DNA of 64,000 nt from Microcella daejeonensis (GCF_026625045.1 NZ_CP113089.1:1798001-1862000); one strand, 5' to 3'. Counted from the first letter of the stretch, positions 23,709 through 32,631 are shown. Notes: a model not told the origin generated them from the letters alone. Numbers and translations: made by a program.

Positions 23709-24758
23709 ATGACCCCCGCCGCGCCGACGCCGCCCGGCGTCAGCTACGTGATGCCGGTCTACAACGAGTCGGCGTACATCGACGACGCGATCGACAGCGT
23801 GCTCGGGCAGCGGTACGGGGGCGAGCAGGAGCTCGTGCTCGCCCTCGGCCCCTCGACCGACGGCACGAGCGAGCGCGTCGAGCGGCGCGCCGCCGACGAC
23901 CCGCGCATCCGCATCGTGCGGAACCCCGAGATGACCATCCCGGTGGGGCTCAACCGGGCGATCCGGGCCGCGGCGCACGACGTCATCGTGCGGGTGGATG
24001 CGCACACCGAGCTCTCGCCCGACTACACCGCCACGGCGGTGGCCACGCTCGAGCGCACGGGGGCGGCGAGCCTCGGCGGCCTCATGGTCGCCCAGGGCCG
24101 GAGCCGCTTCCAGCGCGCCGTCGCCCGCGCCTACAACTCCCGCCTGGGGCTCGGCGGCGGGGCCTATCACGGCTCCGCCGTCGAGGGCCCGGCCGAGAGC
24201 GCGTACCTCGGCATCATGCGCCGTCCCGCGCTCGAGTCGGTGGGTCTCTACGACGAGCGCCTCAAGCGCGCGGAGGACTGGGAGCTCAACTTCCGCCTGC
24301 GCGGCGCCGGCCACCTCGTCTGGCTCGACCCGGCCCTGCGCGTCACCTACTGGCCGCGCGACACCTGGTCGAAGCTCGCCCGGCAGTTCCGGGCGACGGG
24401 CATCTGGCGCGGCGAGCTCGTGCGCCGACACGGCGGCAAACACCCGCTGCGGTACTTCGCGCCGCCCGCCCTGGTCGTCGTCGCGGTGCTCAGCCTGATC
24501 GTCGCACTGCTGCAGGCGACGGGCCTCGTCACGGGGCCCGCCTCGCTGCTGCTCGGGCTCGTCCACCTCGGGCCGCTCGCCTACCTGCTGCTGCTGGTCG
24601 CCCTGCTGCTGACCCGGTCGAGCGGCGAGACGCTCGCCGACCGCGGCGTGTTCGCGGTCGTCATCGCGACGATGCATGCGAGCTGGGGATCGGGATTCCT
24701 GCGCGGGGTCGCGGTCGGCGCGCGCGGCGCCGTCGACCGGTCGCGCATCGAGTCGTAG
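23709..24758 (+). CDS. family 2 glycosyltransferase (ExoA-like)
   Basis: This 349-residue GT-A enzyme opens with VSYVMPVYNESAYIDDAI (11-28), followed by ALGPSTDGTSERV and VRVDAHTELSPDY (95-107), where DAH takes the place of the metal-binding DxD. The segment LKRAEDWELNFRLR carries the ED catalytic-base motif. The C-terminal 100 residues include two or three hydrophobic helices, so the enzyme is membrane-bound, as in succinoglycan ExoA. It opens the surface-polymer cluster and is convergent with the large CDP-glycerol-transferase-like gene 12 bases away. The donor and acceptor sugars are unknown. Confidence 0.85.
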   Translation: MTPAAPTPPGVSYVMPVYNESAYIDDAIDSVLGQRYGGEQELVLALGPSTDGTSERVERRAADDPRIRIVRNPEMTIPVGLNRAIRAAAHDVIVRVDAHTELSPDYTATAVATLERTGAASLGGLMVAQGRSRFQRAVARAYNSRLGLGGGAYHGSAVEGPAESAYLGIMRRPALESVGLYDERLKRAEDWELNFRLRGAGHLVWLDPALRVTYWPRDTWSKLARQFRATGIWRGELVRRHGGKHPLRYFAPPALVVVAVLSLIVALLQATGLVTGPASLLLGLVHLGPLAYLLLLVALLLTRSSGETLADRGVFAVVIATMHASWGSGFLRGVAVGARGAVDRSRIES

Positions 24759-24770
24759 CGGGCTCCGGGC

Positions 24771-27623
24771 TCAGTCGAGCAGGCCCCCGGCGAGGATGCG
24801 GGCGACGACGCGCTCGGCCGCGCGGCCGTCGTCGAGCGGGTTGAAGCGCGCGCGCCAGGCGGCGAGGGCGGGCGGCGCGGTCGCGGCGGGAGCCTGCTCG
24901 ACTCCCGAGGCGGGCGTGCTCGCCGCGAGCTCGGCGAGGGTCTGCAGCAGGGCATCCCGATCGCGCACGACCGGGCCGGGCGCCTCGGCCGTGACGTCGA
25001 AGTAGAAGCCGCGCAGATCGCGGCGGTAGTGCTCGAGGTCGGGCACGAAGAGCACGAGCGGGGTGTCGATCGCCGTGATGTCGAACATCACCGAGCTGTA
25101 GTCGGTGACGAGCACGTCGGCCGCGAGCATGAGCTCGCCGATCGCCGGGTAGCTCGTGACGTCGATGAGGCCGGGGGCGTCGAGGTCGCGGCCGAAGCGC
25201 AGCGTGCGGCTGTGCCCGCGCACGAGCAGGACGTGCTCGCCGGGCAGGGCCGCGAGCTGCGCGGCGAACCCGGGCAGGTCGAGGTAGTCGACGATCTCGC
25301 GCCGGTCGTCGCGCCAGGTCGGCGCGTAGAGCACGGCGCGCTGCCCCTCGGCGAGGCCCAGCCGCTCGCGCACGGCCGCGCGGTCGCCCCGCAGCAGCAC
25401 GTCGTTGCGGGGGTAGCCCTCGACCCACACCGGCCCGCGGAACGCGTAGGCGCGGCGCAGCACACCGGCGGCCCAGGGGTTCTGGGCGAGCAGGATGCTC
25501 CACCGCCGGCTCTCGCGCGTGACGGCGATGCGCGTGCGCATGCCCACCCCGGCCCGGTCGAGTGCGAGCCTCTTCAGCATCGTGCCGTGCCAGGTCTGGA
25601 GCACCCGCTGGTGCGCCCGCGGCCGCCACCGCTTGCGCAGCCAGTCGTTGACCACGAGCAGCCGGGCGTCGGCGCGCACCCGCCACCACTCGGCCGAGCC
25701 CTCGACGAGCGCGACGGCCCCCTCGGGCACGGCGACGGAGCGGTCGACGACCGACCAGTACCGCGTAACGTCGGGTCGCACCCGCGCGAGCTCGGCGTCG
25801 AGGGCGAGCGGGTTGCAGGCCGCCGTCTGGCTGTAGAAGCTCTCGAACATCACGGCGGTCTCGGGCGCGGCGGTGCGCGCGCGGTAGCCCGCCTCGAGGC
25901 GCTTCTGGGCGGATGCTCCGCGCTCGTCGTCCGCGAGCGGAGGCTCGACGCGCAGCACGAGCGTGCCCGCGTCGGCGCGCAGCTCCGCCCGCAGCCACGG
26001 CGAGCGGAGACCGGGATCCAGGTGCGCGGTCACCGTCGCCCGGCGGCTCGCGTGCGCCGCCCCCTCGAGGGCGACCTCGAGCCGGTACTCGTCGCTGCGC
26101 GGCGGCAGCGGGGGCGAGCCCCATCGCTCGCGGAGCAGCGGGGCGCTCGCCGAGAACGACGCTCCGGTCTGGTGCACGGCGAGCTCGATCGTCTGCCGGG
26201 GCCCGACCAGGGCCAGGCGCCTGATCGGCCCCGGAGCCGTTCCCCGCAGGGTCAGGGTCTCGGGGTCGAGCTCGGCGTCGTCGATGACGACCCGAGCGGG
26301 ACCGGCGATCGTGCCGGCCGTGCCGGCCGCGCCGGTCCCGACGCTCCCGGCGGCCGCGCCGGCTCTCGGGCTGCCCGTCTCGCCCAGAAGCTCGCGCACG
26401 GCCGCGTGCACGCGCTCCGTGGCCCGGCCGTCGAGCAGGTCGACGTGCTCGTCGCGCAGCCAGCGCGCGTGGGCGAGCACGGCATCCCGCGCGGGCCCCT
26501 CCTCCAGAGCGCCGTCGAGGCGCGCGAGCGCCTCCGTCCAGCTCGTCGCCGGGTCGCCGCCGCTGAAGGCGCGGTACGGCGTGTAGAGCCCGCGCGAGCC
26601 CAGGTACGCCGCGAGGTCCGGCGCGAGGAACACGCTCGGCACCCCGGCGATCGCGGCGTCGAAGGCGATCGACGAGTAGTCGGTGAGCAGGGCGTCGAGG
26701 GCGGGCAGCGCCGGGGTGACGTCGAGCAGCTGGGCGCGCCCGAGCAGCCGGATACGCGGGGAGGCCGCCGGGCCGGCGGCGTACGAGCCGGCGCCGAGCG
26801 GGTGCGAGCGCACGAGCAGCACCGCGTCCCGGCGCTCCGCCCAGGCGACGATCTCGGCCCACTGCGCGGCGTCGGGGATGGCGGGGTCGGGCTCGCCGTC
26901 GCGCCAGGTGGGGGCGTAGAGCACCAGCCGGGCGGCCTCGGGCAGCGGGCCGGTCGCCGCCGCGATGAGGGCGCGCGCCGCATCCCGGCGGCTGAAGGCG
27001 GTGCCCTGCAGCAGCACGTCGTCGCGGGCGTCGCCGAGCACGCGTACGCGCTCCGGGCCGAGGCCGAAGGCCGAGCGGATGCGCGCGGCCACGAGCTCCG
27101 AGGCGACGGGGAACAGCGTGATGCGCGCCCCGCCGCGCCGGTACAGCGCGCTCATGAGGGCGCGCGCGCCGGGCAGCGAGCCGATGAGGGGCAGGCGCAG
27201 GGCGGCGCCGGTGTCGAGGTGCAGGCGCTTCAGCGGGATGCCGTGCCACAGCTGCACGACGACCGCCCCGCTCGATCCGTACCGGTTCGCATCGCCCAGC
27301 CCGTGGGTGACGACCACGGCGCCCGCGCGCAGCGTGGCCCGGAACCCGCCCCAGCCGCGCGCCGGTAGCGCCGCCATGCCGGCGGCGCGGGCCGCCCGCA
27401 GCTCCTCGTCGCTCGACGCGAGCCAGGTCAGCCGGCGGTCGGGGTCGTGCTCGCGGGTGTACCGCCACAGCGCGAGGGCCCCCTCGCCGAGGCCGAGACC
27501 CGAGGCCATGACCCAGCGCCGGGGGTCGCGCGGCACGAGGCGCGCGCAGAGCGCCCCGATCGCGTAGAGCGGGGCGCGGGCGAGAACGCGCGCGTTGCCG
27601 GCGCTGAACGTGAAACGGGCCAT
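24771..27623 (-). CDS. two-module CDP-glycerol glycerophosphotransferase family protein
   Basis: This 950-residue protein contains two complete TagF-like catalytic units. Module 1 has HGIPLKRLH (near 129), YAPTWRDG (near 236) and TDYSSIAFD (near 314). Module 2 repeats these as WHGTMLKRL (near 679), YAPTWRDDR (near 766) and TDYSSVMFD (near 841). A beta-rich linker of about 130 residues (430-560) separates them. The family transfers polyol phosphates from CDP-polyols to build teichoic-acid-type polymers at the inner face of the membrane. A fused pair might prime and extend, or alternate two polyol phosphates. The ATG at 27623 is preferred; upstream frame extends but lacks a good start signal. 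It is divergent from the one-module relative at 27753. Confidence 0.82.
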   Translation of the reverse strand: MARFTFSAGNARVLARAPLYAIGALCARLVPRDPRRWVMASGLGLGEGALALWRYTREHDPDRRLTWLASSDEELRAARAAGMAALPARGWGGFRATLRAGAVVVTHGLGDANRYGSSGAVVVQLWHGIPLKRLHLDTGAALRLPLIGSLPGARALMSALYRRGGARITLFPVASELVAARIRSAFGLGPERVRVLGDARDDVLLQGTAFSRRDAARALIAAATGPLPEAARLVLYAPTWRDGEPDPAIPDAAQWAEIVAWAERRDAVLLVRSHPLGAGSYAAGPAASPRIRLLGRAQLLDVTPALPALDALLTDYSSIAFDAAIAGVPSVFLAPDLAAYLGSRGLYTPYRAFSGGDPATSWTEALARLDGALEEGPARDAVLAHARWLRDEHVDLLDGRATERVHAAVRELLGETGSPRAGAAAGSVGTGAAGTAGTIAGPARVVIDDAELDPETLTLRGTAPGPIRRLALVGPRQTIELAVHQTGASFSASAPLLRERWGSPPLPPRSDEYRLEVALEGAAHASRRATVTAHLDPGLRSPWLRAELRADAGTLVLRVEPPLADDERGASAQKRLEAGYRARTAAPETAVMFESFYSQTAACNPLALDAELARVRPDVTRYWSVVDRSVAVPEGAVALVEGSAEWWRVRADARLLVVNDWLRKRWRPRAHQRVLQTWHGTMLKRLALDRAGVGMRTRIAVTRESRRWSILLAQNPWAAGVLRRAYAFRGPVWVEGYPRNDVLLRGDRAAVRERLGLAEGQRAVLYAPTWRDDRREIVDYLDLPGFAAQLAALPGEHVLLVRGHSRTLRFGRDLDAPGLIDVTSYPAIGELMLAADVLVTDYSSVMFDITAIDTPLVLFVPDLEHYRRDLRGFYFDVTAEAPGPVVRDRDALLQTLAELAASTPASGVEQAPAATAPPALAAWRARFNPLDDGRAAERVVARILAGGLLD

Positions 27624-27752
27624 CGCGGGCGATTCTGCCACGGCGAGCAGTCGCGGCTCGCGAGGCGCCGCGGCGCGATCCGTCGCTACGGGTGCATAAC
27701 GGTTCCGCCCGATCGGCGCCCGGCCCCCTCGCGCCCCCGCGATGATGGAGCC

Positions 27753-29048
27753 GTGACTCTTCTCGGCCAGGCCCGTACCGCGCGACGACTGCTGCGCAAC
27801 ATCCTGCGCTCGCGACGCAACCGCTCCGCTCTGTCGACGCGGTTGGCGGGCACGCGGCCCCCGGCGCCCGGCAGCATCGAGATCGTCGTCTACTTCGCCG
27901 ACACCCGCGTGAACCTCTACCAGATCCGCCAGTGGTACGCGCCGCTCGCCGAGCTCGCGAAGCAGCATCCCGTCGCCATCATCAGCCGCAGCCCCGGAAC
28001 GATGCTCACGCTGCTCGATGAGGCGCCCGTGCCGGCCGTCTACCTGCGCCGCGTGGTCGACCTCGAGCGCTTCGTCGCCGAGCAGCCGCTGCGCATCGTG
28101 TTCTACGTCAACCAGAACACCAAGAACTTCCAGATGTTCCGGTACGGCCGCATGTGGCACGTCTTCATCAACCACGGCGAGTCCGACAAGATGTACATGA
28201 CGACCAACCAGTACAAGGCCTACGACTACGCCTTCATCGCCGGCGAGGCCGCGCGCGAGCGGCTGCAGCGCAAGCTCTGGGGCTACGACCTCGACGCCAA
28301 GGCGCTCATGATCGGGCGGCCGCAGGCCGACCACTTCGCCGGGGCGCTGCCGTACGAGCCCGACGACCGCACCGTCGTTCTCTACGCACCCACCTGGGAG
28401 GGCGACCGCCCCGCTGCCGCCTACGGCTCGATCGCCAGCCACGGCGAGAGGCTGGTGGATGCCCTGCTCGCGACGGGCCGCCACCGCGTGATCTACCGCC
28501 CGCACCCGCGCAGCGGCGTCGTCGATGCCGAGTACGGCGCGGCCAACACGCGCATCATGCAGGCCCTCGAGCGCGCGAACGCCGCCGACCCGCGCGCGCA
28601 GCACGTCGTCGACACCGGGCCGGAGCTCGGCTGGCAGCTCGCCGCCGCCGACGCCGCCATCACCGACATCTCGGCCATGGTCTACGACCGGCTCGCGACG
28701 GGCAAGCCGCTGCTCATCGCCCGCCCGGCCTCCTCCGACGCCGAGATCGACACGACGGGCTACCTGAGCGCCTGCGAGTGGCTCACCGCCGAGCGGGCGG
28801 CCGAGGTCGTGCCGCTCATCGACCACCTGCTGACGAGCGAGCAGGCGCACGCCTCGCTGCGCCTGTGGGTGGAGCGCTACTTCGGCGACACGACGCCCGG
28901 CGCCGCCACCGCGCGGTTCCACGCCGCCGTCGAGACGCTCTACGCCGCGTGGGACGCGCAGGCCGCGCAGCACGCGGGCGATCCCATCACGAGCGAGTCG
29001 AACCCCTTCGACGAGGACGACGACGAGGACGCTGTCGGCGGGGAGTGA
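27753..29048 (+). CDS. CDP-glycerol glycerophosphotransferase family protein
   Basis: This 431-residue one-module relative has HGESDKMYM (near 141), YAPTWEGDR (near 211), VIYRPHPRSG and TDISAMVYDRLATGKPLL (near 304), the equivalents of the TagF motifs. It begins with a basic amphipathic stretch that could rest on the membrane. The last 20 residues are strongly acidic (FDEDDDEDAVGGE). It likely adds polyol phosphate or a linkage unit to the same polymer as the two-module enzyme, from which it diverges (129 bases between starts). The GTG start follows GATGAT and six bases, similar to the leaderless pattern. Confidence 0.8.
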   Translation: MTLLGQARTARRLLRNILRSRRNRSALSTRLAGTRPPAPGSIEIVVYFADTRVNLYQIRQWYAPLAELAKQHPVAIISRSPGTMLTLLDEAPVPAVYLRRVVDLERFVAEQPLRIVFYVNQNTKNFQMFRYGRMWHVFINHGESDKMYMTTNQYKAYDYAFIAGEAARERLQRKLWGYDLDAKALMIGRPQADHFAGALPYEPDDRTVVLYAPTWEGDRPAAAYGSIASHGERLVDALLATGRHRVIYRPHPRSGVVDAEYGAANTRIMQALERANAADPRAQHVVDTGPELGWQLAAADAAITDISAMVYDRLATGKPLLIARPASSDAEIDTTGYLSACEWLTAERAAEVVPLIDHLLTSEQAHASLRLWVERYFGDTTPGAATARFHAAVETLYAAWDAQAAQHAGDPITSESNPFDEDDDEDAVGGE

Positions 29049-29072
29049 GCGCCGTGCGGCCGGCGCCGGGCG

Positions 29073-29945
29073 CTAGGGCGCGGTCGGAGGGGCGATGCCG
29101 GTGATGAGGTCGTCGGCGGCGGGCGCCGCCTCGATGGCGGCCGGGCGGCGTCGCGGCCAGCCGCGGCGGCGGGGCACCGCGGTCACGCCGACCGTGCCGT
29201 CCTCCGCCACCGTCACCTGCACCGCGGGCGCCTGCAGGCTCATCGGCCAGAGCGCGGGCGCCGGCCCGAAGGCCTGACGCGCGCTCGTCACGACCTTGCG
29301 GCCGAGGATGTTGTTGCCCGTTCCGCCGACGACCGCGCCGATGCCGAAGGGGATGGCGCGGCCGAGCACCGTCGTGCTCTGCGTCACGGCGAAGCGCCGC
29401 AGGAATGCCGTGCGCAGCTTGTCGCTGAGCGACCCCATCATGAGACGCGGCATGCTCTTGGTCACCATCTCGCCCCAGTACTCGGTGCGGGCGATCGGGC
29501 CGCCGGAGACCTGCGAGGCGAACTGCCGCACGAGGTCCTGCCCGGCGCCGCCGAGCATGAGCGCCATCACGAGCGTCTGCGCCCGCTCGGGCTCGTCGAC
29601 GGCGATGCCGTGGATCTCGGTGACCGACTGGGCGAAGAGCGCGCTCGCCTCGAGGAACGCGACGGTCTCCACCCCGCTGAGCCCGAGCGAGGCCGCGATG
29701 CCGACGGCCGGGATGACGCTCGCGGCGCCGACGGAGGCCCCGCTCGCGGTGACGGCGGTGAGGTAGTGGCGCTCGAGCATCCTGATCACCTCGTCGGGCG
29801 TCGCCTCGGGACGACGGCGGCGGATGCGCCGGATGTGCGCGAGCACGGCCGGGCGCTGCGCCGACATGACCGCCTGCAGCCCGCGCACGAGGCGCGGATC
29901 GAGGGCGGGCGCCGTGGAGGAGGCGGGAGGGGTGATCTCGGTCAT
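29073..29945 (-). CDS. predicted membrane-associated protein, possibly EcsC-like
   Basis: This 290-residue protein has a helical N-terminal part (PDEVIRMLERHYL), glycine- and alanine-rich hydrophobic stretches (about 75-105 and 205-225, IPFGIGAVVGGTGN), and a basic C-terminal part with RRRGWPRRRP. The overall pattern recalls EcsC-family proteins, but no catalytic motif supports a firm call. The ATG at 29945 overlaps the stop of the ABC ATPase gene by four bases, so it is translationally coupled to the polymer exporter and probably functions with it. An uncertain name is therefore given. Confidence 0.55.
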   Translation of the reverse strand: MTEITPPASSTAPALDPRLVRGLQAVMSAQRPAVLAHIRRIRRRRPEATPDEVIRMLERHYLTAVTASGASVGAASVIPAVGIAASLGLSGVETVAFLEASALFAQSVTEIHGIAVDEPERAQTLVMALMLGGAGQDLVRQFASQVSGGPIARTEYWGEMVTKSMPRLMMGSLSDKLRTAFLRRFAVTQSTTVLGRAIPFGIGAVVGGTGNNILGRKVVTSARQAFGPAPALWPMSLQAPAVQVTVAEDGTVGVTAVPRRRGWPRRRPAAIEAAPAADDLITGIAPPTAP

Positions 29946-30721
29946 GCGGAGCTTCCGTGGTCGCGGTCGTAGGCGGCGAGCACGTCGTCGATGGGGCCGT
30001 CGAGCACGAGCGCCCCCCTGTCGAGGTAGAGCCCGCGCGTGCAGAACCGTTTGAGGTCGCGCTCGTTGTGCGAGACGAAGAACAGGGTGCGGCCGCCGGC
30101 GAGCAGCTCGTCGATGCGTCGGTAGCACTTCTCGCGGAAGCCCTTGTCGCCGACGGCGAGCACCTCGTCGACGAGCAGGATGGGCTCCTCGAGGCGCGAG
30201 ATGACGGAGAAGGCCAGACGCACCTTCATGCCGCTCGAGAGGTGCTTGTACGGGGTGTCGATGAAGTCGGCCAGCTCGGCGAAGTCGATGATCTCGTCGA
30301 ACCGCGCGTCGATCTCGGCGCGCGTCATGCCGTGCAGCCCCGCGGTGAGCGTGAGGTTCTCGCGCACCGTCAGGTCGTCGACGAAGCCGCCGGTGATCTC
30401 GATGAGCGGCGCGACGCCGCCGTGCACGTCGACGCGACCCTCGTCGGGCAGCATTACGCCCGCGACGAGCTTGAGCAGCGTGGACTTGCCCTGACCGTTG
30501 CGGCCGACGACGCCGATCGCCTCGCCCGCGCGCACGGTCACGTCGACCCCGCGCAGGGGCCAGAACTCGTCGGGCCGCGAGCGGCGCGAGGCGCCGGCGA
30601 ACAGGTCCTTGAAGCTGCGGCGTCCGCGGCGGTTGCGGCGGAACCGGATGCCCGCGCCCGTGACGGTGATGACGGCGGGCGCCTCGGCGGGGGAGGAGCC
30701 GGCGCTCGGATGCTGGGCCAT
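29942..30721 (-). CDS. ABC exporter ATPase for a polysaccharide or polyol-phosphate polymer (TagH/Wzt-like)
   Basis: This 259-residue ATPase has Walker A GRNGQGKST (73-81), signature LSSGMK (near 153), Walker B ILLVDEVLAVGD and the switch VSHN. The DEVLAVGD form and the LSSGM signature are typical of exporters of teichoic acid and O-antigen. There is no C-terminal carbohydrate-binding extension, unlike Wzt of E. coli. It overlaps the permease gene stop (TGATG) and the next gene start, forming a three-gene unit permease-ATPase-EcsC-like. Confidence 0.9.
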   Translation of the reverse strand: MAQHPSAGSSPAEAPAVITVTGAGIRFRRNRRGRRSFKDLFAGASRRSRPDEFWPLRGVDVTVRAGEAIGVVGRNGQGKSTLLKLVAGVMLPDEGRVDVHGGVAPLIEITGGFVDDLTVRENLTLTAGLHGMTRAEIDARFDEIIDFAELADFIDTPYKHLSSGMKVRLAFSVISRLEEPILLVDEVLAVGDKGFREKCYRRIDELLAGGRTLFFVSHNERDLKRFCTRGLYLDRGALVLDGPIDDVLAAYDRDHGSSA

Positions 30722-31518
30722 CAGATCTCCTTCAGCACGGCGCGCACGGTGCGACGGAACACGAGGATGCCGATGCCGAGGATGACGAGGCTCATTACGG
30801 CGCCGATCGCGACCGCGCGCAGGTCCAGCAGCTCGGGGAAGAAGCTCGCCCGGTACAGGGTGATGATGCCCGCGAGCGGGTTGAACGAGCCCCACAGCTC
30901 GAGACCGTCCGGCAGATCGGCGAGGCCGTAGATGATCGGCGAGGCGTAGAAGAGGAACCGGAGGATCAGCTTGACCGCGCGCTCGAGATCGCGGAAGAAC
31001 ACCACGAGCGGCGCGACGATGAGCCCGATCCCGACGATGAGGATGCCCTGCAGCAGAACGGCGAGCGGCAGCCAGAGCACGCCCCAGGTGAGCGCCGCGC
31101 CGGTGCTGATCGCGAAGACGGCGATGACCGGGATGCTCAGCAGGAACTCGATGCCCTTCGCGAGCACGATGCGCGCGACCCACACCGAGCGCGGCAGCCG
31201 CGTCGAGCGCACGAGCTTCGCATCCTTGATGAAGGCGCGGGTCGTGTCGCTCACCGCGCCGTTGAACCACACCCAGGGGAGGAGGCCGGCGAGGAGGAAG
31301 ACGATGTAGGGCTCGACGCCGACGGTGCGGTCGAAGATCTGCGTGAAGACGAACCAGTAGATGCCCGCCATGACGAGCGGGTCGAGGACCGACCAGAGGT
31401 AGCCGAGCGCGGAGGTCGAGTAGCGCACCCGCAGGTCGCGGCTCGCGAGCAGCCAGAGCGTCTGGCGGTACACCTGCGCGGGGGTGCGCGGCGGGCGCGC
31501 GGGCGAGGCGTGGGTCAC
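30721..31518 (-). CDS. ABC-2 type exporter permease (TagG-like)
   Basis: This 265-residue protein has six hydrophobic segments and the ABC-2 polysaccharide-export pattern: LLASRDLRVRYSTSALGYLWSVLDPL at the N-terminus, LLPWVWFNGAVSDTTRAFIKDAKLV, and SPIIYGLADLP plus NPLAGIITLYRASFF at the C-terminal part. It pairs with the ATPase at 29942 to move the finished polymer out. The GTG at 31518 is chosen as start because TACGGT lies eight bases before it on the minus strand, just after the terminator of the nucleotidyltransferase gene. An upstream in-frame extension to 31599 would cross that terminator. Confidence 0.88.
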   Translation of the reverse strand: MTHASPARPPRTPAQVYRQTLWLLASRDLRVRYSTSALGYLWSVLDPLVMAGIYWFVFTQIFDRTVGVEPYIVFLLAGLLPWVWFNGAVSDTTRAFIKDAKLVRSTRLPRSVWVARIVLAKGIEFLLSIPVIAVFAISTGAALTWGVLWLPLAVLLQGILIVGIGLIVAPLVVFFRDLERAVKLILRFLFYASPIIYGLADLPDGLELWGSFNPLAGIITLYRASFFPELLDLRAVAIGAVMSLVILGIGILVFRRTVRAVLKEI

Positions 31519-31526
31519 AAGCGACA

Positions 31527-31532
31527 ACCGTA
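31527..31532 (-). promoter_or_regulatory. -10 element TACGGT, near-leaderless
   Basis: On the minus strand TACGGT is followed by eight bases and the GTG at 31518. Confidence 0.5.
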
Positions 31533-31538
31533 CCGCCA

Positions 31539-31573
31539 GAAGAGCCCCTCGGCCGTGGGCCGGGGGGCTCTTC
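31539..31573 (-). terminator. terminator after the nucleotidyltransferase gene
   Basis: A 16-bp stem, GAAGAGCCCCTCGGCC (31539-31554) with GGCCGGGGGGCTCTTC (31558-31573), loop GTG and one wobble pair. It separates the nucleotidyltransferase gene from the exporter operon. Confidence 0.75.
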
Positions 31574-31645
31574 CGCAGGCGTCGTTCAGAACCGCGCATG
31601 CCGAGCGGCGACGGGGTCGCCCGCCCGGGTGTCGTGCGGTGCGGA

Positions 31646-32338
31646 TCAGACGAAGAGGTTCGCGCGCTCGAGGTCCTCGGCGAAGTCGACCTCGACCGCG
31701 TAGAGGTCGCTGATGTCGAGGGGCTCGATGCGGAGGCCGTCCTGCTCGATCGCGACCTCGATGCCGCGCTCGAAGTAGTCCTGATCGCCCACGCGCGCGA
31801 GCTGACGGATGAGGGCCGCCTTGTCGGCGCTGGAGATGTAGTTGATGCCCACGGCCTCGCCGAGGCCGCCGACGACCTGCTTGGAGAGCTCCTGGATGAA
31901 GCCCTCGGCGTCGACCGTGTACTTGACCTCCTCGTCGCTCACCTTGGCGGTGTTGACGCTGACGAAGGAGCGGTCGGCGTGCACGAGGCTCGCGGCGCGC
32001 ACGAGGGCGGTCGGGTCGAAGACGACGTCGCCGTTCATCCACAGCACGCCGCCGGAGCCGGTCGCCTTGAGGGCGCGCAGCAGGCTCTTCGACGTGTTCG
32101 TCTGGTCGTACTGCTCGTTGTAGACGTAGTTCACGTCGGGGAACGCGTCGATGATGTGCTCGAGCTTGTAGCCGACGACGGTCGTGATCGAGGCGTCCTG
32201 CCCGAACGCGGCGGCGATGTTATCGTGCTGCTGGCGCATGATGGTGCGGCCGTCGGCGAGCTCGGTGAGCGGCTTCGGGAGCGAGCGGCCGAGGCGGCTG
32301 CCCATCCCGGCGGCGAGGATCACGATCTGCGTGGTCAT
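31646..32338 (-). CDS. sugar/polyol nucleotidyltransferase, LicC-like (phosphocholine cytidylyltransferase family)
   Basis: This 230-residue NTP-transferase has the nucleotide-binding loop ILAAGMGSRLGRSLPKPL (7-24) and the metal site WMNGDVVFD (near 99-107). The sequence YNEQYDQTNTSKSLLRAL and the length fit the LicC/phosphocholine cytidylyltransferase-like group, which makes CDP-activated small alcohols. In this cluster it could supply the CDP-polyol or a CDP-linked decoration for the TagF-like enzymes, but a sugar-1-phosphate substrate is also possible. An AGGAGGT ribosome-binding site precedes the ATG at 32338. Confidence 0.78.
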   Translation of the reverse strand: MTTQIVILAAGMGSRLGRSLPKPLTELADGRTIMRQQHDNIAAAFGQDASITTVVGYKLEHIIDAFPDVNYVYNEQYDQTNTSKSLLRALKATGSGGVLWMNGDVVFDPTALVRAASLVHADRSFVSVNTAKVSDEEVKYTVDAEGFIQELSKQVVGGLGEAVGINYISSADKAALIRQLARVGDQDYFERGIEVAIEQDGLRIEPLDISDLYAVEVDFAEDLERANLFV

Positions 32339-32385
32339 GGCGACCTCCTGTCTGTCGGCGGCAGGTGCGGCGAACGCGCCGCCGT

Positions 32386-32447
32386 CCGCTCGATAGAGTT
32401 CATCGAGCGGTGCCGAACGGTGCGATTCGGGGCGAGTTCATCTCGCC
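32386..32447. promoter_or_regulatory. two dyads upstream of the nucleotidyltransferase gene
   Basis: CCGCTCGAT-AGAGTTC-ATCGAGCGG (32386-32410, nine-bp arms) and GGCGAG-TTCAT-CTCGCC (32431-32447) share the nine-base word GAGTTCATC 38 bases apart. They lie 48-110 bases upstream of the nucleotidyltransferase start and may be operator sites or structured leader elements. The rest of the 299-base gap (32339-32637) holds no gene that I can see. Confidence 0.4.
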
Positions 32448-32625
32448 GTTACCTGCGCGCGGTGCATCAGACACGTCGTTGTGCTGCGCCAAGACTACCG
32501 CGACCACCCTCGAAAGGGGAGGGTTCGGCGCTTTTTCGCAACCCGATCGTGATCGCGCGTCCCCCTCCGGACGGGTGCCTGAGCAGCCGCCCGGCACGCC
32601 CCCGGCACGGGAGCGCCCGCGTTGC

Positions 32626-32631
32626 TAGCGT
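32626..32631 (+). promoter_or_regulatory. -10 element TAGCGT, leaderless
   Basis: TAGCGT, then GAGAGC, then the GTG at 32638. Confidence 0.6.

Noticed and set aside
25029..27368. Plus-strand open frame of 779 codons opposite the two-module TagF-like gene
   Set aside because: No recognisable domain, no ribosome-binding site, and the opposite strand encodes a well-conserved protein.
27624..28973. N-terminal extension of the two-module TagF-like gene to 1400 residues
   Set aside because: The extra 450 codons run antisense to the divergent one-module gene and lack homology; the ATG at 27623 starts the conserved part.
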